64,000 nt of DNA from Phycisphaerae bacterium (GTDB taxonomy: Bacteria; Planctomycetota; Phycisphaerae; Phycisphaerales; Phycisphaeraceae). The notes beneath the pieces are model-generated. The model searched no databases, was not told the DNA's origin, and was given only the letters and a program-made list of their open reading frames with translations. Shown one piece after another: positions 1 to 8,663 of the stretch; positions within the stretch are counted from its first letter, which is position 1; the number at the start of each line of letters is the position of its first letter. The DNA lies in NCBI GenBank assembly GCA_030432595.1, contig JAUIGU010000004.1, positions 62,001-126,000 on the forward strand. The letters are read 5' to 3'. The position numbers and the translations under genes are program-made.

Positions 1-469
1 GCTCGCGCTACGACCTCGCGAGAGGCAAGCCGCGGCCGATTCTGCGGGACCGCGGGCTCGACGGTATGTCGCCGGCAGGCTGCCTTCTATAAAGCGGCCG
101 ACGGTGTCGGCCGTCTCTCGCGGAGCGTTCGCCGGGGACGGCGGCCACCGGCCGCCGCTTTGTACGAGGCGCGCAGGGTTCTTGTGCTGATTCTGTTTTG
201 TCCGGCCGGGGCGATGGGGGTAAAGGTGCGGTCGATATTTCTTCGTGCCGCGTCCACGACATCGTCGGACCGGGTGGATGAAGCGGCCAAGGCTTGAACG
301 GCCGCGGACGTTCCGGGTTTCCGGTCGGCCCGGCGTCGCGGGCGTTACACGCGTAACAGTCCGCGCCCGGCGGGGCAGGGTTTTCCCTCGAACGCTGATG
401 AAATACTGGCAAATGCCCGATTAAATACCTCATCGCGGGTAGGGGGAATCCTGATCCAAAGGTTCAGCC
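1..469. other. Leading intergenic/unassigned stretch
   Basis: No convincing gene is seen in the first 469 bases. A minus-strand open frame spans most of it, but its translation is Pro/Arg-rich with no domain, signal or hydrophobic segment. It looks like a by-product of high GC. The stretch probably holds the 3' flank of a gene outside the window and the promoter of the diguanylate cyclase that starts at 470. The last 100 bases are relatively AT-rich, as a promoter region would be, but no clear -35/-10 pair could be fixed. Confidence 0.4.
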
Positions 470-2167
470 ATGACCTGTGGAATGCCCCGAATCTCCCCGG
501 ATGCCGCGTCACGCCTCTCGGCGCGGGCCCGGGTTTACCGTCAGCTCAGCAGGCTTCTGATCGTCGTCGGCGTGTTGTTCGGGGCCGGGGCGCTCTTTAC
601 CTACTGGTCGGTGGTCAAGTTCGAAGACCGGATGCGGACGCAGTACGCCCAGGGGCTGCTCAGCGAGGTCAGCATCATCGACGAGGCGATCGATCTGTGG
701 GTCGGGACGCAGACGCGGTCGATCGAGAAGATCGCCAGCAACCCGCGGGTGGTCGCGTTGGCCGACCGGCTGCTCGAGGAGCCGGCCGACGCGCCGGGGC
801 TGATCCGCTCGCCGGTGCTGCGGGAGTTGCGGGCCGAGCTGGCGCCCAAGCTCGAGCCGCTGGAGGGCGAGGGGATCTTCGTGATCGGGCCGGACCGCCT
901 GAACTACGCGTCGATGCGCGACAACAACCTCGGGGTCGAGAACTTCCTGCTCGCCGAGCACCCGCTTCGGATCGAGGCGGCGTGGTCGGGGCGGACCGTC
1001 GCGATCCCGCCCGTGCCCTCCGACGTGCCGATCGCCGACGACTACGCGGAGAACCGCTCGCTGTTTCTGGTGACGCCGATCCGCCGCGACAACGGGACGG
1101 TGATCGCGCTGTTCACCATCCGCTACTCCCCGACGCAGACCGTCGACCGCATCCTCAGCGTGCAGGACGACCGCGCCGTCGATCTGTACGCGTTCGACCG
1201 GCACCTGCACTTCACGACCCGGCCCCGGGTGACGCGGACGAACCGGGAGCTGCTCAACCCCGGCGGCGAGTTCCGGTTCCACACCGCCCGCGTGGCGGTC
1301 GCGGATAAGGACACCGTCACGCCGACCCAACTGGCACAGGCGGCGCTGGCCCGGCACGACGGGTTCCTCGCCGGGGGCTACGCGTCGTACCACGGGCGGC
1401 GCGTCATCGGCGCGTGGGTCTGGAACGACACGCTGGGCATGGCGATCGCCGCCGAGCTTCCCGAGGACGCGTTTTTTGCCACGTTCGCGGACTTCACCGC
1501 CACGCTCCTCTACATCGCGATCGGGACCGCGTGCGTGCTGGCGTTCGTCCTGGTCTGCACGATCGCCCTCTACGGCCGGCTCGCGGATCGGCAATCCGAG
1601 GTCATCGCGGTGGACGGCCTCACCGGCATCGCCTGCCGCCGTCACATGGACGACTACCTCGCCGAGCAGTTCAGCGTGTTCGAGCGCTCCAAGCTGCCGC
1701 TGTCGCTTGCGCTGCTGGACATCGACCACTTCAAGGCGTTCAACGACCAGTACGGCCACCCCGCTGGCGACGAGTGCCTCAAGGCCGTCGCCGACGACCT
1801 GCGGCACGCCTGCGAACGCCCGACCGACCTGCCCGCCCGGTACGGCGGCGAAGAGTTCGCGCTGGTTCTGCCCATGACCGACCACAACGGCGCGGTCCGG
1901 GTGCTCTCGCGGTTCAAGGAAGAGCTGCGCCGCCGCAAGATCCCGCACGCCCGGTCGGAAGCCGGCCAGTACATGACGGTCAGCGCCGGCGTGGTCACGG
2001 TCGACGCCTCCAACCAATTCCCCTCGCCCAAGGCGCTGATCGATGAGGCGGACCGCAACCTCTACCTCGCCAAGGACCAGGGCCGGGACCGCATCGTCGC
2101 CAGCGGCCCGGAGGACCCGCAGCCCGCGGAGCCCCCGTGCAGCATCCCGCTGAAAAAGTGCGCGTGA
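470..2167 (+). CDS. Membrane-bound diguanylate cyclase (periplasmic sensor + GGDEF)
   Basis: Makes cyclic di-GMP from two GTP. The 565-aa protein has a short cytoplasmic N-terminus, a first membrane helix at about residues 24-46, a roughly 295-residue extracytoplasmic sensor region (Cache-like by layout, not proven), a second helix at about 344-369 and a C-terminal GGDEF domain. The active-site motif reads GGEEF at about 459-463. The inhibitory-site motif RPTD lies exactly five residues before it, so both catalysis and product inhibition look intact. LLDIDHFKAFNDQYGH is the usual nucleotide and metal-binding segment. The ATG at 470 is the longest reasonable start; an ATG at 482 is an alternative and no strong ribosome-binding site separates them. 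The gene stands alone, with a PilZ protein and an MshEN-type PilB elsewhere in the window as possible c-di-GMP targets. Confidence 0.93.
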   Translation: MTCGMPRISPDAASRLSARARVYRQLSRLLIVVGVLFGAGALFTYWSVVKFEDRMRTQYAQGLLSEVSIIDEAIDLWVGTQTRSIEKIASNPRVVALADRLLEEPADAPGLIRSPVLRELRAELAPKLEPLEGEGIFVIGPDRLNYASMRDNNLGVENFLLAEHPLRIEAAWSGRTVAIPPVPSDVPIADDYAENRSLFLVTPIRRDNGTVIALFTIRYSPTQTVDRILSVQDDRAVDLYAFDRHLHFTTRPRVTRTNRELLNPGGEFRFHTARVAVADKDTVTPTQLAQAALARHDGFLAGGYASYHGRRVIGAWVWNDTLGMAIAAELPEDAFFATFADFTATLLYIAIGTACVLAFVLVCTIALYGRLADRQSEVIAVDGLTGIACRRHMDDYLAEQFSVFERSKLPLSLALLDIDHFKAFNDQYGHPAGDECLKAVADDLRHACERPTDLPARYGGEEFALVLPMTDHNGAVRVLSRFKEELRRRKIPHARSEAGQYMTVSAGVVTVDASNQFPSPKALIDEADRNLYLAKDQGRDRIVASGPEDPQPAEPPCSIPLKKCA

Positions 2168-2307
2168 CAACGCGGTCCCGGGGAGCCTCTTCGGTAAGGC
2201 GTCTCCGAAACCATCGGCATCCGAACGGACCCGCGTTGGGAGTCGGTCTGAACAACACGCCGTGAAGTTGCGCACGCTTTGACGCGGAGTCGAGGGCGGA
2301 ACGTCCG

Positions 2308-2706
2308 TGGCGTGCGGGTAAAATGTAAGTGCAGGTGAAGGGCGTGGCCTCCGCGTGGGTGCCAGGTGGGTGAGGGCTTGAGTTCCTTAATCACGAAATG
2401 TCGTGTGGCCTTGGACGCGGGTGGGTTGGAATGGATTCCAATCGCACGCCGTCTCCCGCCGGAACCCCCCGAGTGAGTCCCATCCGAAGCGCGGTGACGG
2501 CGGGTTGCAAAACCGACGCCGGCCGGGGGTTTGTTTGGATCGCGACGGCGGTCCCGCCCCGGGTTTGTTTCGCAGCGAGTCCAAAGCGAGCCGGGCCGTG
2601 TCGGCCCGGGTTCCGGACACAGGGCCGACACGGCCCGGCTCGCCAGAGGCGCACACGGCGTTCTTTCACAAGTGAAGCAGGGGCGTAAGGAGCTCCACAA
2701 GGGCAG
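2308..2706. repeat. Long intergenic repeat, copy 1 (~390 bp)
   Basis: Copy 1 of an element that recurs at about 34641-35031. From about 2342 the copies run in parallel for about 360 bases, with blocks of 40 to 80 bases that are identical or nearly so (for example 2345-2396 and about 2447-2522). Resemblance fades upstream of 2342. Differences include 1- and 2-base indels, so no reading frame is conserved. This argues for a non-coding or structured element. The copy sits between two convergent genes. Confidence 0.85.
2588..2641. repeat. 20-bp perfect inverted repeat inside the long repeat
   Basis: Arms at 2588-2607 and 2622-2641 pair perfectly over 20 bases around a 14-base loop, giving a very stable GC-rich hairpin. 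The equivalent in copy 2 (34916-34935 with 34950-34969) has an unchanged left arm and two mismatches in the right arm. There is no U-tract, so it is not a standard intrinsic terminator. Confidence 0.85.
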
Positions 2707-2719
2707 TGATGAGAATGAA

Positions 2720-2748
2720 GAAGCCCACACCGTGACGGTGTGGGCTTC
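2720..2748. terminator. Hairpin between convergent genes, GTGGGCTTC family
   Basis: A 13-base stem (2720-2732 with 2736-2748) closes on the loop TGA. It lies between the convergent diguanylate cyclase and GH130 genes, just past the long repeat. A bidirectional terminator role is plausible, but there is no T-run. The right arm ends GTGGGCTTC, a feature shared with hairpins at 6970, 26501 and 42807. Confidence 0.5.
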
Positions 2749-2790
2749 GGGGGTGTGTTCACATTTCGGTTCGAGCCTGTGTGTCGTTGC

Positions 2791-4308
2791 TCACACGCGC
2801 GCGGTCACCCGGCGGTCGGGTAGGGGGCAGCTCCGGCTCTTGCCGGTGAGGTGGTCGAGCAGCGCGTCCAGATCGACAGTCGCGATGGTGCTCGCGCTGT
2901 CGCTGACCGCGTAGGGCAGGACGAGCTTGCCCGCCCAGGTCATCGCGCCGCAGGTGTAGACGACGTTGGGCACGTAGCCGTCGCGCTCGTCCTCTTGCGG
3001 CACGAGCAGCGGCTGGTCGAGGTGCCCGATGACCTTGGACGGGTCGTTCAAATCCAGCAGGCACGCGCCGATGCAGTACTGGCGCACCGGCCCGACGCCG
3101 TGCGTGAGCAGCAGCCAGCCGGCGTCGGTCTCGATCGGCGGGCCGCAGTTGCCGATCTGCACGAACTCCCAGGGGTACATCGGGCCGACAAGCTTCTGGC
3201 AGTCGTTCCAGAAGTGGACGTTGTCGGAGGTCATGAGGAACATGTTCTCGCCGTCGAGCCGGGAGATCATGTGGTAGAAGCCGTTGATCTTGCGGGGGAA
3301 CAGGCCCATGCCCTTGTTCTGGACGTACTTGCCGTTAAGGGTGTGGATCGAGACGGTGTGGAAGTCGGTGGTCTCGAAGAGCTGGGGCAGGATGCGGAAG
3401 CCGTTGTAGGCGGTGTACGTGCCGTAGTACTTGACCGAGCCGTCGTCGTCGGTGAAGCGGGTGAGGCGGACGTCCTCGATGCCGCGCGACTCGTTTTCGG
3501 AGGTGGGGAAGATGACGATCTCGTCGGGCGTGGCGTCCTCGGGGATGCGGAGGGTGTAGTTGGAGCGGGCGAGCCAGCGCATGTTGTTGGCGGTCTCGTC
3601 GAACGGCCGGGGCGAGCCGGGGCGTTCGCGGACTTCGGCGACCTTGTGGTCCAGTTCGGCGTAGCTGAACGAGTCGGGCAAATCGTCCAGGACCATGCGG
3701 GCCGCGTCGGTGTAGGCGGCCATCTCGATGAGCTTGAGGAAGAACAGGTGCTTGTCGAAGCGGCGGTCGGGATCGACGCGCATCTTGGCGACGAAGCGCG
3801 TCGGCGGGTCGAAGGCGATGTCGCCGGACGCGCTGACCGAGCCGGTGCGGAAGACGATGGACGAGACGTGGCCCTCGCCGGTGGCGCGGAGGGACATGAT
3901 GAAGTTGCACCCGCCGGGCGGCGCGTCGGACTGGTCGGGGTGAGGGACGATGGAGGGGTTGAAGAGCGCCGCGGACTCGATGGCGTACTCCATGGTGAAG
4001 TACGACCCGATGAGCAGCCGGCGGGTGGGCGAGAGGTCGCCGGGGATCAGGTCCGGGACGCGCTGCTGGATGTAGCCGAAGTGGCGCTCGAAGGCGGCGG
4101 CGATGCGGCGGTGGCGCGGCTCGAAGTCGGCGCGGACCTGGGCGTAGAGCGTTTCGACCTGGGGGTCGGTGAGCCCGGCGACACGTTCGAGGACGTTGCG
4201 GATGCGCTGCTCGCCGCCGACCTGGAAGAATCGCGCGATGACGCGCTGGTCGTTGGCCTCGAAGCGGTGGGGGTGCCGGGTGACGTCGATGGGGGCGCGG
4301 TCGGGCAA
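2791..4308 (-). CDS. Glycoside hydrolase family 130-like protein (mannoside phosphorylase/hydrolase group)
   Basis: GH130 enzymes are five-bladed propellers that mostly phosphorolyse beta-mannosides. This 505-aa protein has an N-terminal helical extension of roughly 120 residues before the propeller. The GH130 signature appears as RGIEDVRLTRF, with Glu278-Asp279; the family usually has EDPR, so Val replaces Pro, and the Asp is the expected general acid. Other family-like segments are TYTAYNG, the C-terminal HGVGPVRQYCIGACLLDL (HGV...Y..GA..LD) and VPNVVYTCGA. No signal peptide is visible, so it should be cytoplasmic. The start is a TTG at 4308. The subfamily and the choice between phosphorylase and hydrolase cannot be settled by eye. 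Confidence 0.85.
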   Translation of the reverse strand: MPDRAPIDVTRHPHRFEANDQRVIARFFQVGGEQRIRNVLERVAGLTDPQVETLYAQVRADFEPRHRRIAAAFERHFGYIQQRVPDLIPGDLSPTRRLLIGSYFTMEYAIESAALFNPSIVPHPDQSDAPPGGCNFIMSLRATGEGHVSSIVFRTGSVSASGDIAFDPPTRFVAKMRVDPDRRFDKHLFFLKLIEMAAYTDAARMVLDDLPDSFSYAELDHKVAEVRERPGSPRPFDETANNMRWLARSNYTLRIPEDATPDEIVIFPTSENESRGIEDVRLTRFTDDDGSVKYYGTYTAYNGFRILPQLFETTDFHTVSIHTLNGKYVQNKGMGLFPRKINGFYHMISRLDGENMFLMTSDNVHFWNDCQKLVGPMYPWEFVQIGNCGPPIETDAGWLLLTHGVGPVRQYCIGACLLDLNDPSKVIGHLDQPLLVPQEDERDGYVPNVVYTCGAMTWAGKLVLPYAVSDSASTIATVDLDALLDHLTGKSRSCPLPDRRVTARV

Positions 4309-4418
4309 AACGGGCCTCGGGGGATCGCGGGCAAGGCGGCGTCAGGCCGGGGACAGCATAGCGGCCGGCGGCCTCTTATTATCCATATCGGCATCTCTAA
4401 CTCCGGAGTCCTGTTTAT

Positions 4419-4826
4419 TCAGGGATCGGCTCCGGTTAAACCACTCTGAAATGTTAATCGGGCGAACGCATACGCAAGGGCAGCGATCACTCCGAGGATG
4501 GTGGCGAGGTTACAGGCCAACGGACGCCAGCGGTCCCACCAATGATCGACCGGAACACAGAATGCCGCGAAGAGGTAAAGGCTTATCGCAAAATAGAACG
4601 TGCCGCCCCATGCGGCCATTTGACCTTCGACGGGCTTGACTTCGCGCTTGAACGGATCGTTGTCGGCACGACCAAACAAAAACGCCTCGCCTGAGAACCA
4701 CGCCGATACCGCGATCGCTAGGACCACCAATGCGATCAATAGCATCGAGTACCGGATAAAATGACTGGCGCCAACCGCGTCAGAGGGGATCAGATAACCC
4801 CGATTCAGGTCACGCCAAAGGCTCAC
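4419..4826 (-). CDS. Small membrane protein, translationally coupled to yggS
   Basis: A 135-aa protein read from a GTG at 4826 that overlaps the TGA stop of the upstream yggS gene (GTGA overlap). That overlap decides the start. There are three probable membrane helices: around residues 27-46 (YSMLLIALVVLAIAVSAWF), about 77-92 (GGTFYFAISLYLFAAF) and about 106-126 (ACNLATILGVIAALAYAFA). They are separated by a polar loop rich in Asp/Lys. No family was recognised. Coupling suggests co-expression with YggS, but YggS partners such as YggT have a different layout, and this protein does not obviously match YggT. Confidence 0.75.
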   Translation of the reverse strand: MSLWRDLNRGYLIPSDAVGASHFIRYSMLLIALVVLAIAVSAWFSGEAFLFGRADNDPFKREVKPVEGQMAAWGGTFYFAISLYLFAAFCVPVDHWWDRWRPLACNLATILGVIAALAYAFARLTFQSGLTGADP

Positions 4827-5599
4827 GCCTCCGCGTCGCCGAACAGCGCCCGGCCGACGCGGACGACGTTGGCACCCTCTTCGATGGCGACCTCGTAGTC
4901 GTGGGTCATGCCCATCGACAGCACGTTGAAGTGGTCGGTGGTCCACTCGCAGGCCTTGCAGTCCTCGAAGAGTTCGCGGAGCTGACGGAAGACCGGGCGG
5001 CAGTCTTCCGGGTTGTCGTGGTGAGGGGCCATGGTCATCAGGCCGCGGCAGCGCAGGTGCATCATCGAGTCGATCTGCTCGAGCAGGTGGATGATGGCGG
5101 GGGGCACGATGCCGGTCTTGGTGGCTTCGCCCGAGATGTTCACTTGCAACAGCACGTCGATGTCGAGGTCGTGCTTGGCGCCGTAGCCGTGCAGCTCCTC
5201 GGCGAGGCGGAGCGAATCGACGGAGTGGACGAGCTGAACGAGCGGGACGGTCTGCTTGACCTTGTTGCGTTGGAGGTGGCCGATCATGTGCCAGCGGACG
5301 CGGTCGGGCGGCGTGTCGTTTTTGGAGGACGCGTTGCCGAGGGTCTTGCGTCGTCCGAGGTATTCCTCAAGCTGGGGGACGCGTTGCTGGAGCTGCTGGG
5401 CCTGGCTCTCGCCGAAGTCCATGTGGCCCAGGTCGGCGAGCTGGCGGACCTGGTCCATGGCGGCGTACTTGGTGACGGCGACGAGCACGACGTCCTCGGG
5501 CTGACGCCCGGAACGGGTCGCGGCCTCGGCGATGTTGTCCTGCACGGCCCGGTAGGCCTCGCGGAGCTTGGCGGGGGTGGCGGTGTTGCTGGCGGGCAT
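4823..5599 (-). CDS. yggS: YggS/PLPBP-family pyridoxal phosphate-binding protein
   Basis: A 258-aa alanine-racemase-fold protein that binds PLP and helps keep free PLP and amino/keto-acid pools in balance; it has no known enzymatic turnover. Lys44 in AVTKYAAMD is the PLP-linking lysine. The family hallmarks WHMIGHLQRNKVK, LLQVNISGEATKTG, RGLMTMAP and the phosphate-binding end SMGMTHDYEVAIEEGAN with VRVGRALFG are all present. The length is slightly above the usual 220-235 residues because of a short insertion after LGRRKTL. The ATG at 5599 fits the family N-terminus. The downstream small membrane protein begins inside the stop codon. Confidence 0.95.
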   Translation of the reverse strand: MPASNTATPAKLREAYRAVQDNIAEAATRSGRQPEDVVLVAVTKYAAMDQVRQLADLGHMDFGESQAQQLQQRVPQLEEYLGRRKTLGNASSKNDTPPDRVRWHMIGHLQRNKVKQTVPLVQLVHSVDSLRLAEELHGYGAKHDLDIDVLLQVNISGEATKTGIVPPAIIHLLEQIDSMMHLRCRGLMTMAPHHDNPEDCRPVFRQLRELFEDCKACEWTTDHFNVLSMGMTHDYEVAIEEGANVVRVGRALFGDAEA

Positions 5600-5647
5600 G
5601 AGGGCATCTTACCCGCGCGGTGCGTGGAGCGCCACGGTCGGCGGCGT

Positions 5648-6907
5648 TCAGGGCTGAATCGTTTTCGCCAGTGCGAGGGCGGCGTCGCGGTCACGGACGT
5701 TGCCTTCGAGCTGGGCGTCGTAGACGTCGTCGAGGATTTTTTTGAACGCCGGCCCGGGCTGGAATCCGGCGGCGATGAGGTCGTCGCCGGTGAGGATCGG
5801 GTCGGGAGCGAGGCCGATGCCGTCGTGGGCGAGGGCGTCACGATCCGACAAACGTTCGTCTGCGTCGATGCTGCTCGCGTGGTTGGCCCGGGCGATCTGG
5901 ATGGCGGGATTGAAGGAGGGCCGGGCGTAGACGCGCTTGCGACAGGCCAGCTCGGACTCAGTCAAATCGGCGAGGTCGCGGAGAGTGGCACGGAGGTCGC
6001 GGATCGCGTCGGTCTGTTCGTTGGACAGCGACAAGGCTTGGCGGAGTTCGTGCTGGGTCAACGTCGGCAGCCAGGCGACGAGGCGTGTGGGGTAATCGGA
6101 TGCGTCCGGGAGACGGGCGAGCACGTCGGGCTGTGCCGTTGCAACGAGCGCACGATCAAACACCGGGTCGTCGAGTTTGAAGTCAATCAGCAGCTTCGCG
6201 GCGGTGGCGGCGGATGGTGGCTTACGCTCAGTGAACATGCGAAGAAACTCGTCGCCGATGCGTTCGCGGGCGATGCGGTTGAGTTTGGGGGCGTGCTCAC
6301 GGATGGCATCGGCGGTGGCGGGTTCGATCGTGAAGCCGAAGCGGGCGGCGAAGCGGACGGCGCGGAGCATGCGGAGGTAGTCCTCGGCGAAGCGCTGGTG
6401 CGGGTCGCCGATGGCGCGGATGATTTTGTCGTTGAGGTCTTGGACGCCGCCGATGTAATCGATGATGGTGGGTTGATCCGGGTCTTCGTCGCGTGGCTCC
6501 TCAGTCCTCGGCTTGGTCGGATTGGGTGGGTCTTCGAACAAGCCGTTGATGGTGAAGTCGCGGCGCTGGGCGTCGTGCTTTGCGTCGGTGAAGGTGACGC
6601 GGTCGGGGCGGCGGCCGTCGGTGTAGTCGCCGTCGGTGCGGAAGGTCGCGACTTCCGTCGTAATTCGTTGATCGCCGTGGCCGTGGTAGACGAGGACGAC
6701 GCCGAACGCGGCGCCGACGGCGTTGGAACGCTTGAAGCGTTTCTGCACCACTTCCGGGGTGGCGTCGGTGGCGACGTCGTAGTCCTTGGGTTCCAGGCCG
6801 AGCAGGCGGTCGCGGACGCAGCCGCCGGCGAAGTAGGCGACGTGGCCGGCGTCGCGGAGGGTGTTCAGGATGTCCAGCGCGGCGTCGCGCGGGGAAAGTG
6901 ACGACAT
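5648..6907 (-). CDS. cca: CCA tRNA nucleotidyltransferase / poly(A) polymerase family protein
   Basis: A 419-aa class II nucleotidyltransferase that adds nucleotides to RNA 3' ends. Gly28-Gly29 in YFAGGCVRDRLLG and the metal-binding pair Asp42/Asp44 in DYDVATDATPE form the catalytic site. RRDFTINGLFEDP is the conserved motif downstream, followed by IRAIGDPHQRFAEDYLRMLRAVRFAARFGF (motif positions about 150-180), typical of the family. The C-terminal 200 residues are helical. Distinguishing CCA-adding, A-adding and poly(A) polymerase activity by eye is not safe. A stretch of about 20 residues rich in Asp/Glu/Pro (around 130-146) interrupts the core as a lineage-specific loop. Confidence 0.9.
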   Translation of the reverse strand: MSSLSPRDAALDILNTLRDAGHVAYFAGGCVRDRLLGLEPKDYDVATDATPEVVQKRFKRSNAVGAAFGVVLVYHGHGDQRITTEVATFRTDGDYTDGRRPDRVTFTDAKHDAQRRDFTINGLFEDPPNPTKPRTEEPRDEDPDQPTIIDYIGGVQDLNDKIIRAIGDPHQRFAEDYLRMLRAVRFAARFGFTIEPATADAIREHAPKLNRIARERIGDEFLRMFTERKPPSAATAAKLLIDFKLDDPVFDRALVATAQPDVLARLPDASDYPTRLVAWLPTLTQHELRQALSLSNEQTDAIRDLRATLRDLADLTESELACRKRVYARPSFNPAIQIARANHASSIDADERLSDRDALAHDGIGLAPDPILTGDDLIAAGFQPGPAFKKILDDVYDAQLEGNVRDRDAALALAKTIQP

Positions 6908-6969
6908 AACGGGGGAGTTTATGGGGTGGGGTTTGCGGTCGTGGTTGATGGAGGAGGTTTTGGGGGTCG

Positions 6970-6992
6970 GCCCACGTTCGCAGAACGTGGGC
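6970..6992. terminator. Hairpin, GTGGGCTTC family
   Basis: A perfect 10-base stem (6970-6979 with 6983-6992) with loop GCA sits between the divergent cca and zinc-ribbon membrane protein genes. Its position upstream of both genes makes a terminator role unlikely here. It is better read as a member of a dispersed palindrome family that shares the right flank GTGGGCTTC. Confidence 0.45.
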
Positions 6993-7087
6993 TTCTGAGA
7001 ACGGGGTGAAGTCGCTTGGATCGCATCCGTCTATCGTTTGGATGGGGTTCGTGGGTGGGGTGTGGGTGGGCTGAAAGGAGCGGACGC

Positions 7088-7999
7088 GTGTCGTTGGCGT
7101 TTCCCGAGGTGTTGCCGGCCAGGACGGACGAGCGCGGGGCCATCGCGGTCGATTTTCCGTGCGGCGGGTGCGGGTACAACCTGCGGGCGCAGGCGTTGGG
7201 GGCGGCGTGTCCGGAGTGCGGGCGGACGATCGATGCGGCGGCGCAGGATGCGCCGCTGGAACGGGCGGATGCGGATTATGTGGCGCGGGTGCGGCGCGGG
7301 GCGCGGCGGCTGTGGTGGGGCGTGGCGCTGACGATGCCGTTGGTTTATCCCGGTTTGTTCGTGGTGGCGGCGGGGGTGTGGCTGTTGACGGGGAAGGAGC
7401 CGGGCGCGGCGGAGCGCTGGTCGGTGCGGAACGGGCGGTTGTTGGCGCGGTGGCTGGTGGTGCTGGGGACGCCGGCGGCGCTGGCGTCGGCGCTGTGGAT
7501 GGCGTGGCAGCTGGTGGAGGGCCGGGGGCTGGGCGGCAGCGATCAGACGTGGCGGATGATCGACACGGTGCTGACGGGCACGCACGCGGCGGTGTTCATG
7601 GGGTGCATGTTCGCGTGGCGGCACGTGTTCGACTTGGCCGCGCGGGCGGACGGTGCCGAGAGCGCGCGGACGCTCCGCCGGTTGTGGCGGCGGTACTTTC
7701 ACGTGCTGCTGTTCATCGGGGGCACGGCGCTGGCGGTGAACGCCTACGACGCGTTGGGGCTGGAGCGTTGGCTGGACAACGCGACCGTGCGGCAGGCGTT
7801 GCCGGCGCTGGTCGTCGTCGTGGTGTGGGCGGTGCTGGCGGCGCTGTGGTGGCAGACGCTGCGGGCGACGCGGGCGTTGTCGGTCGTGATCAATCGCGTC
7901 GATCGTCGTCTCCACGCCGATCATCCCGCCGGTCGTCGTCCCGATCACGGTCCCGGCGGCGGTCCTCGCGGTCCGGGCGTTCTTCCAACAGACGGTTGA
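7088..7999 (+). CDS. Multi-pass membrane protein with N-terminal zinc-ribbon
   Basis: A 303-aa protein. The start is taken as the GTG at 7088 because AAGGAG lies about seven bases ahead; an in-frame ATG at 7016 lacks this. After a short lead, CGGCGYNL and CPECGR form a two-knuckle zinc ribbon of the kind often found at the N-terminus of planctomycete membrane proteins. Four to five hydrophobic segments follow, including LVYPGLFVVAAGVWLL, WLVVLGTPAALASALWMAW and ALPALVVVVVWAVLAALWW. The function is unknown. The last 37 codons overlap the 3' end of the opposing gene, so the Pro/Gly/Arg-rich tail may be genuine but is constrained by the other frame. Confidence 0.7.
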   Translation: MSLAFPEVLPARTDERGAIAVDFPCGGCGYNLRAQALGAACPECGRTIDAAAQDAPLERADADYVARVRRGARRLWWGVALTMPLVYPGLFVVAAGVWLLTGKEPGAAERWSVRNGRLLARWLVVLGTPAALASALWMAWQLVEGRGLGGSDQTWRMIDTVLTGTHAAVFMGCMFAWRHVFDLAARADGAESARTLRRLWRRYFHVLLFIGGTALAVNAYDALGLERWLDNATVRQALPALVVVVVWAVLAALWWQTLRATRALSVVINRVDRRLHADHPAGRRPDHGPGGGPRGPGVLPTDG

Positions 8000-8663
8000 G
8001 GCGTTTTTCGATCAGTTCTTTTTCGCGGCGGTCGCGGTCGCGGATCGCGTCTTTGAGCGCGTCGATGCGGGCTTCGAGGCGTTCGACTTCCAGCTCGTGG
8101 ATCGTGTTCTGCACCTCGAAGTGCTGCTCGATGGTTTCGGTCAGGGCGTCGGTGAGGTCGTCGGCGACGTCGCCGTCGGGGTCTTCGCGGCGGGCTTCGC
8201 GGAGCTGTTTGGCGAGGACTTCGCTGCGGCGGTAGAGCTTGAGGTCGTCGACGCGCAGGGCGTACATGGCCGGGTCGTCGTGGCGGAGGCGGACGAGCCA
8301 GAAGGCCTCGGGGAACTTGTCGCGGATGATGCCCATGGAGGCGCGGGGGTTGTCGTCGCGGTGGCGTCGGATCCGGTCGGCCATCTCGGGGTCGATGTCG
8401 GCGATGACGTCCATGACGTTTTCCATCATGCGTTGGAAGTCGTCGCGGTCGAAGCGTTCGCGGCGGTCGCGTTCGGTGTCGGGGGCGTCCGAGAACACGT
8501 CGTCGGTGACGGACGGCGGGCCGGTGACGGGGCCGGCCGGCGGCGGGTTATCGCGGCGGTCGTCACGGTCCTGGGCGACGCCGGCGGTCGGCGTGGTGGC
8601 GAGCAGCCCGAACACGGCGACGGCCAGCGCGATCACGGAAGCGGGGTTCCGGCGGACGTTCAT
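7890..8663 (-). CDS. Exported Arg/Asp-rich protein, last gene of the ECF sigma operon
   Basis: A 257-aa protein with a signal peptide (MNVRRNPASVIALAVAVFG, cleavage near GVAQ). A charged linker follows, then a mainly helical middle section (RMMENVMDVIADIDPEMADR), a long amphipathic helix or coiled coil (HELEVERLEARIDALKDAI) and a C-terminal tail of about 30 residues made almost only of Arg and Asp. It follows an ECF sigma gene and an anti-sigma-like gene on the same strand, which suggests an envelope-stress role comparable in position to Spy/CpxP-type periplasmic proteins. The likeness is in layout only. Its final 110 bases overlap the convergent gene ending at 7999. Confidence 0.65.
   Translation of the reverse strand: MNVRRNPASVIALAVAVFGLLATTPTAGVAQDRDDRRDNPPPAGPVTGPPSVTDDVFSDAPDTERDRRERFDRDDFQRMMENVMDVIADIDPEMADRIRRHRDDNPRASMGIIRDKFPEAFWLVRLRHDDPAMYALRVDDLKLYRRSEVLAKQLREARREDPDGDVADDLTDALTETIEQHFEVQNTIHELEVERLEARIDALKDAIRDRDRREKELIEKRLNRLLEERPDREDRRRDRDRDDDRRDDRRGDDDRRD

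Noticed and set aside
8-433. Minus-strand 141-aa open frame at the left edge
   Set aside because: Low-complexity Pro/Arg/Ser translation, no ribosome-binding site or domain; typical of chance frames in GC-rich DNA.
509-2275. 588-aa minus-strand frame opposite the diguanylate cyclase
   Set aside because: Translation is Arg/Asp/Gly/Val-rich shadow of a confident gene on the plus strand.
2062-2730. Possible protein encoded by the long repeat on the minus strand
   Set aside because: The two copies differ by indels of 1-2 bases, so the frame is not conserved; treated as non-coding.
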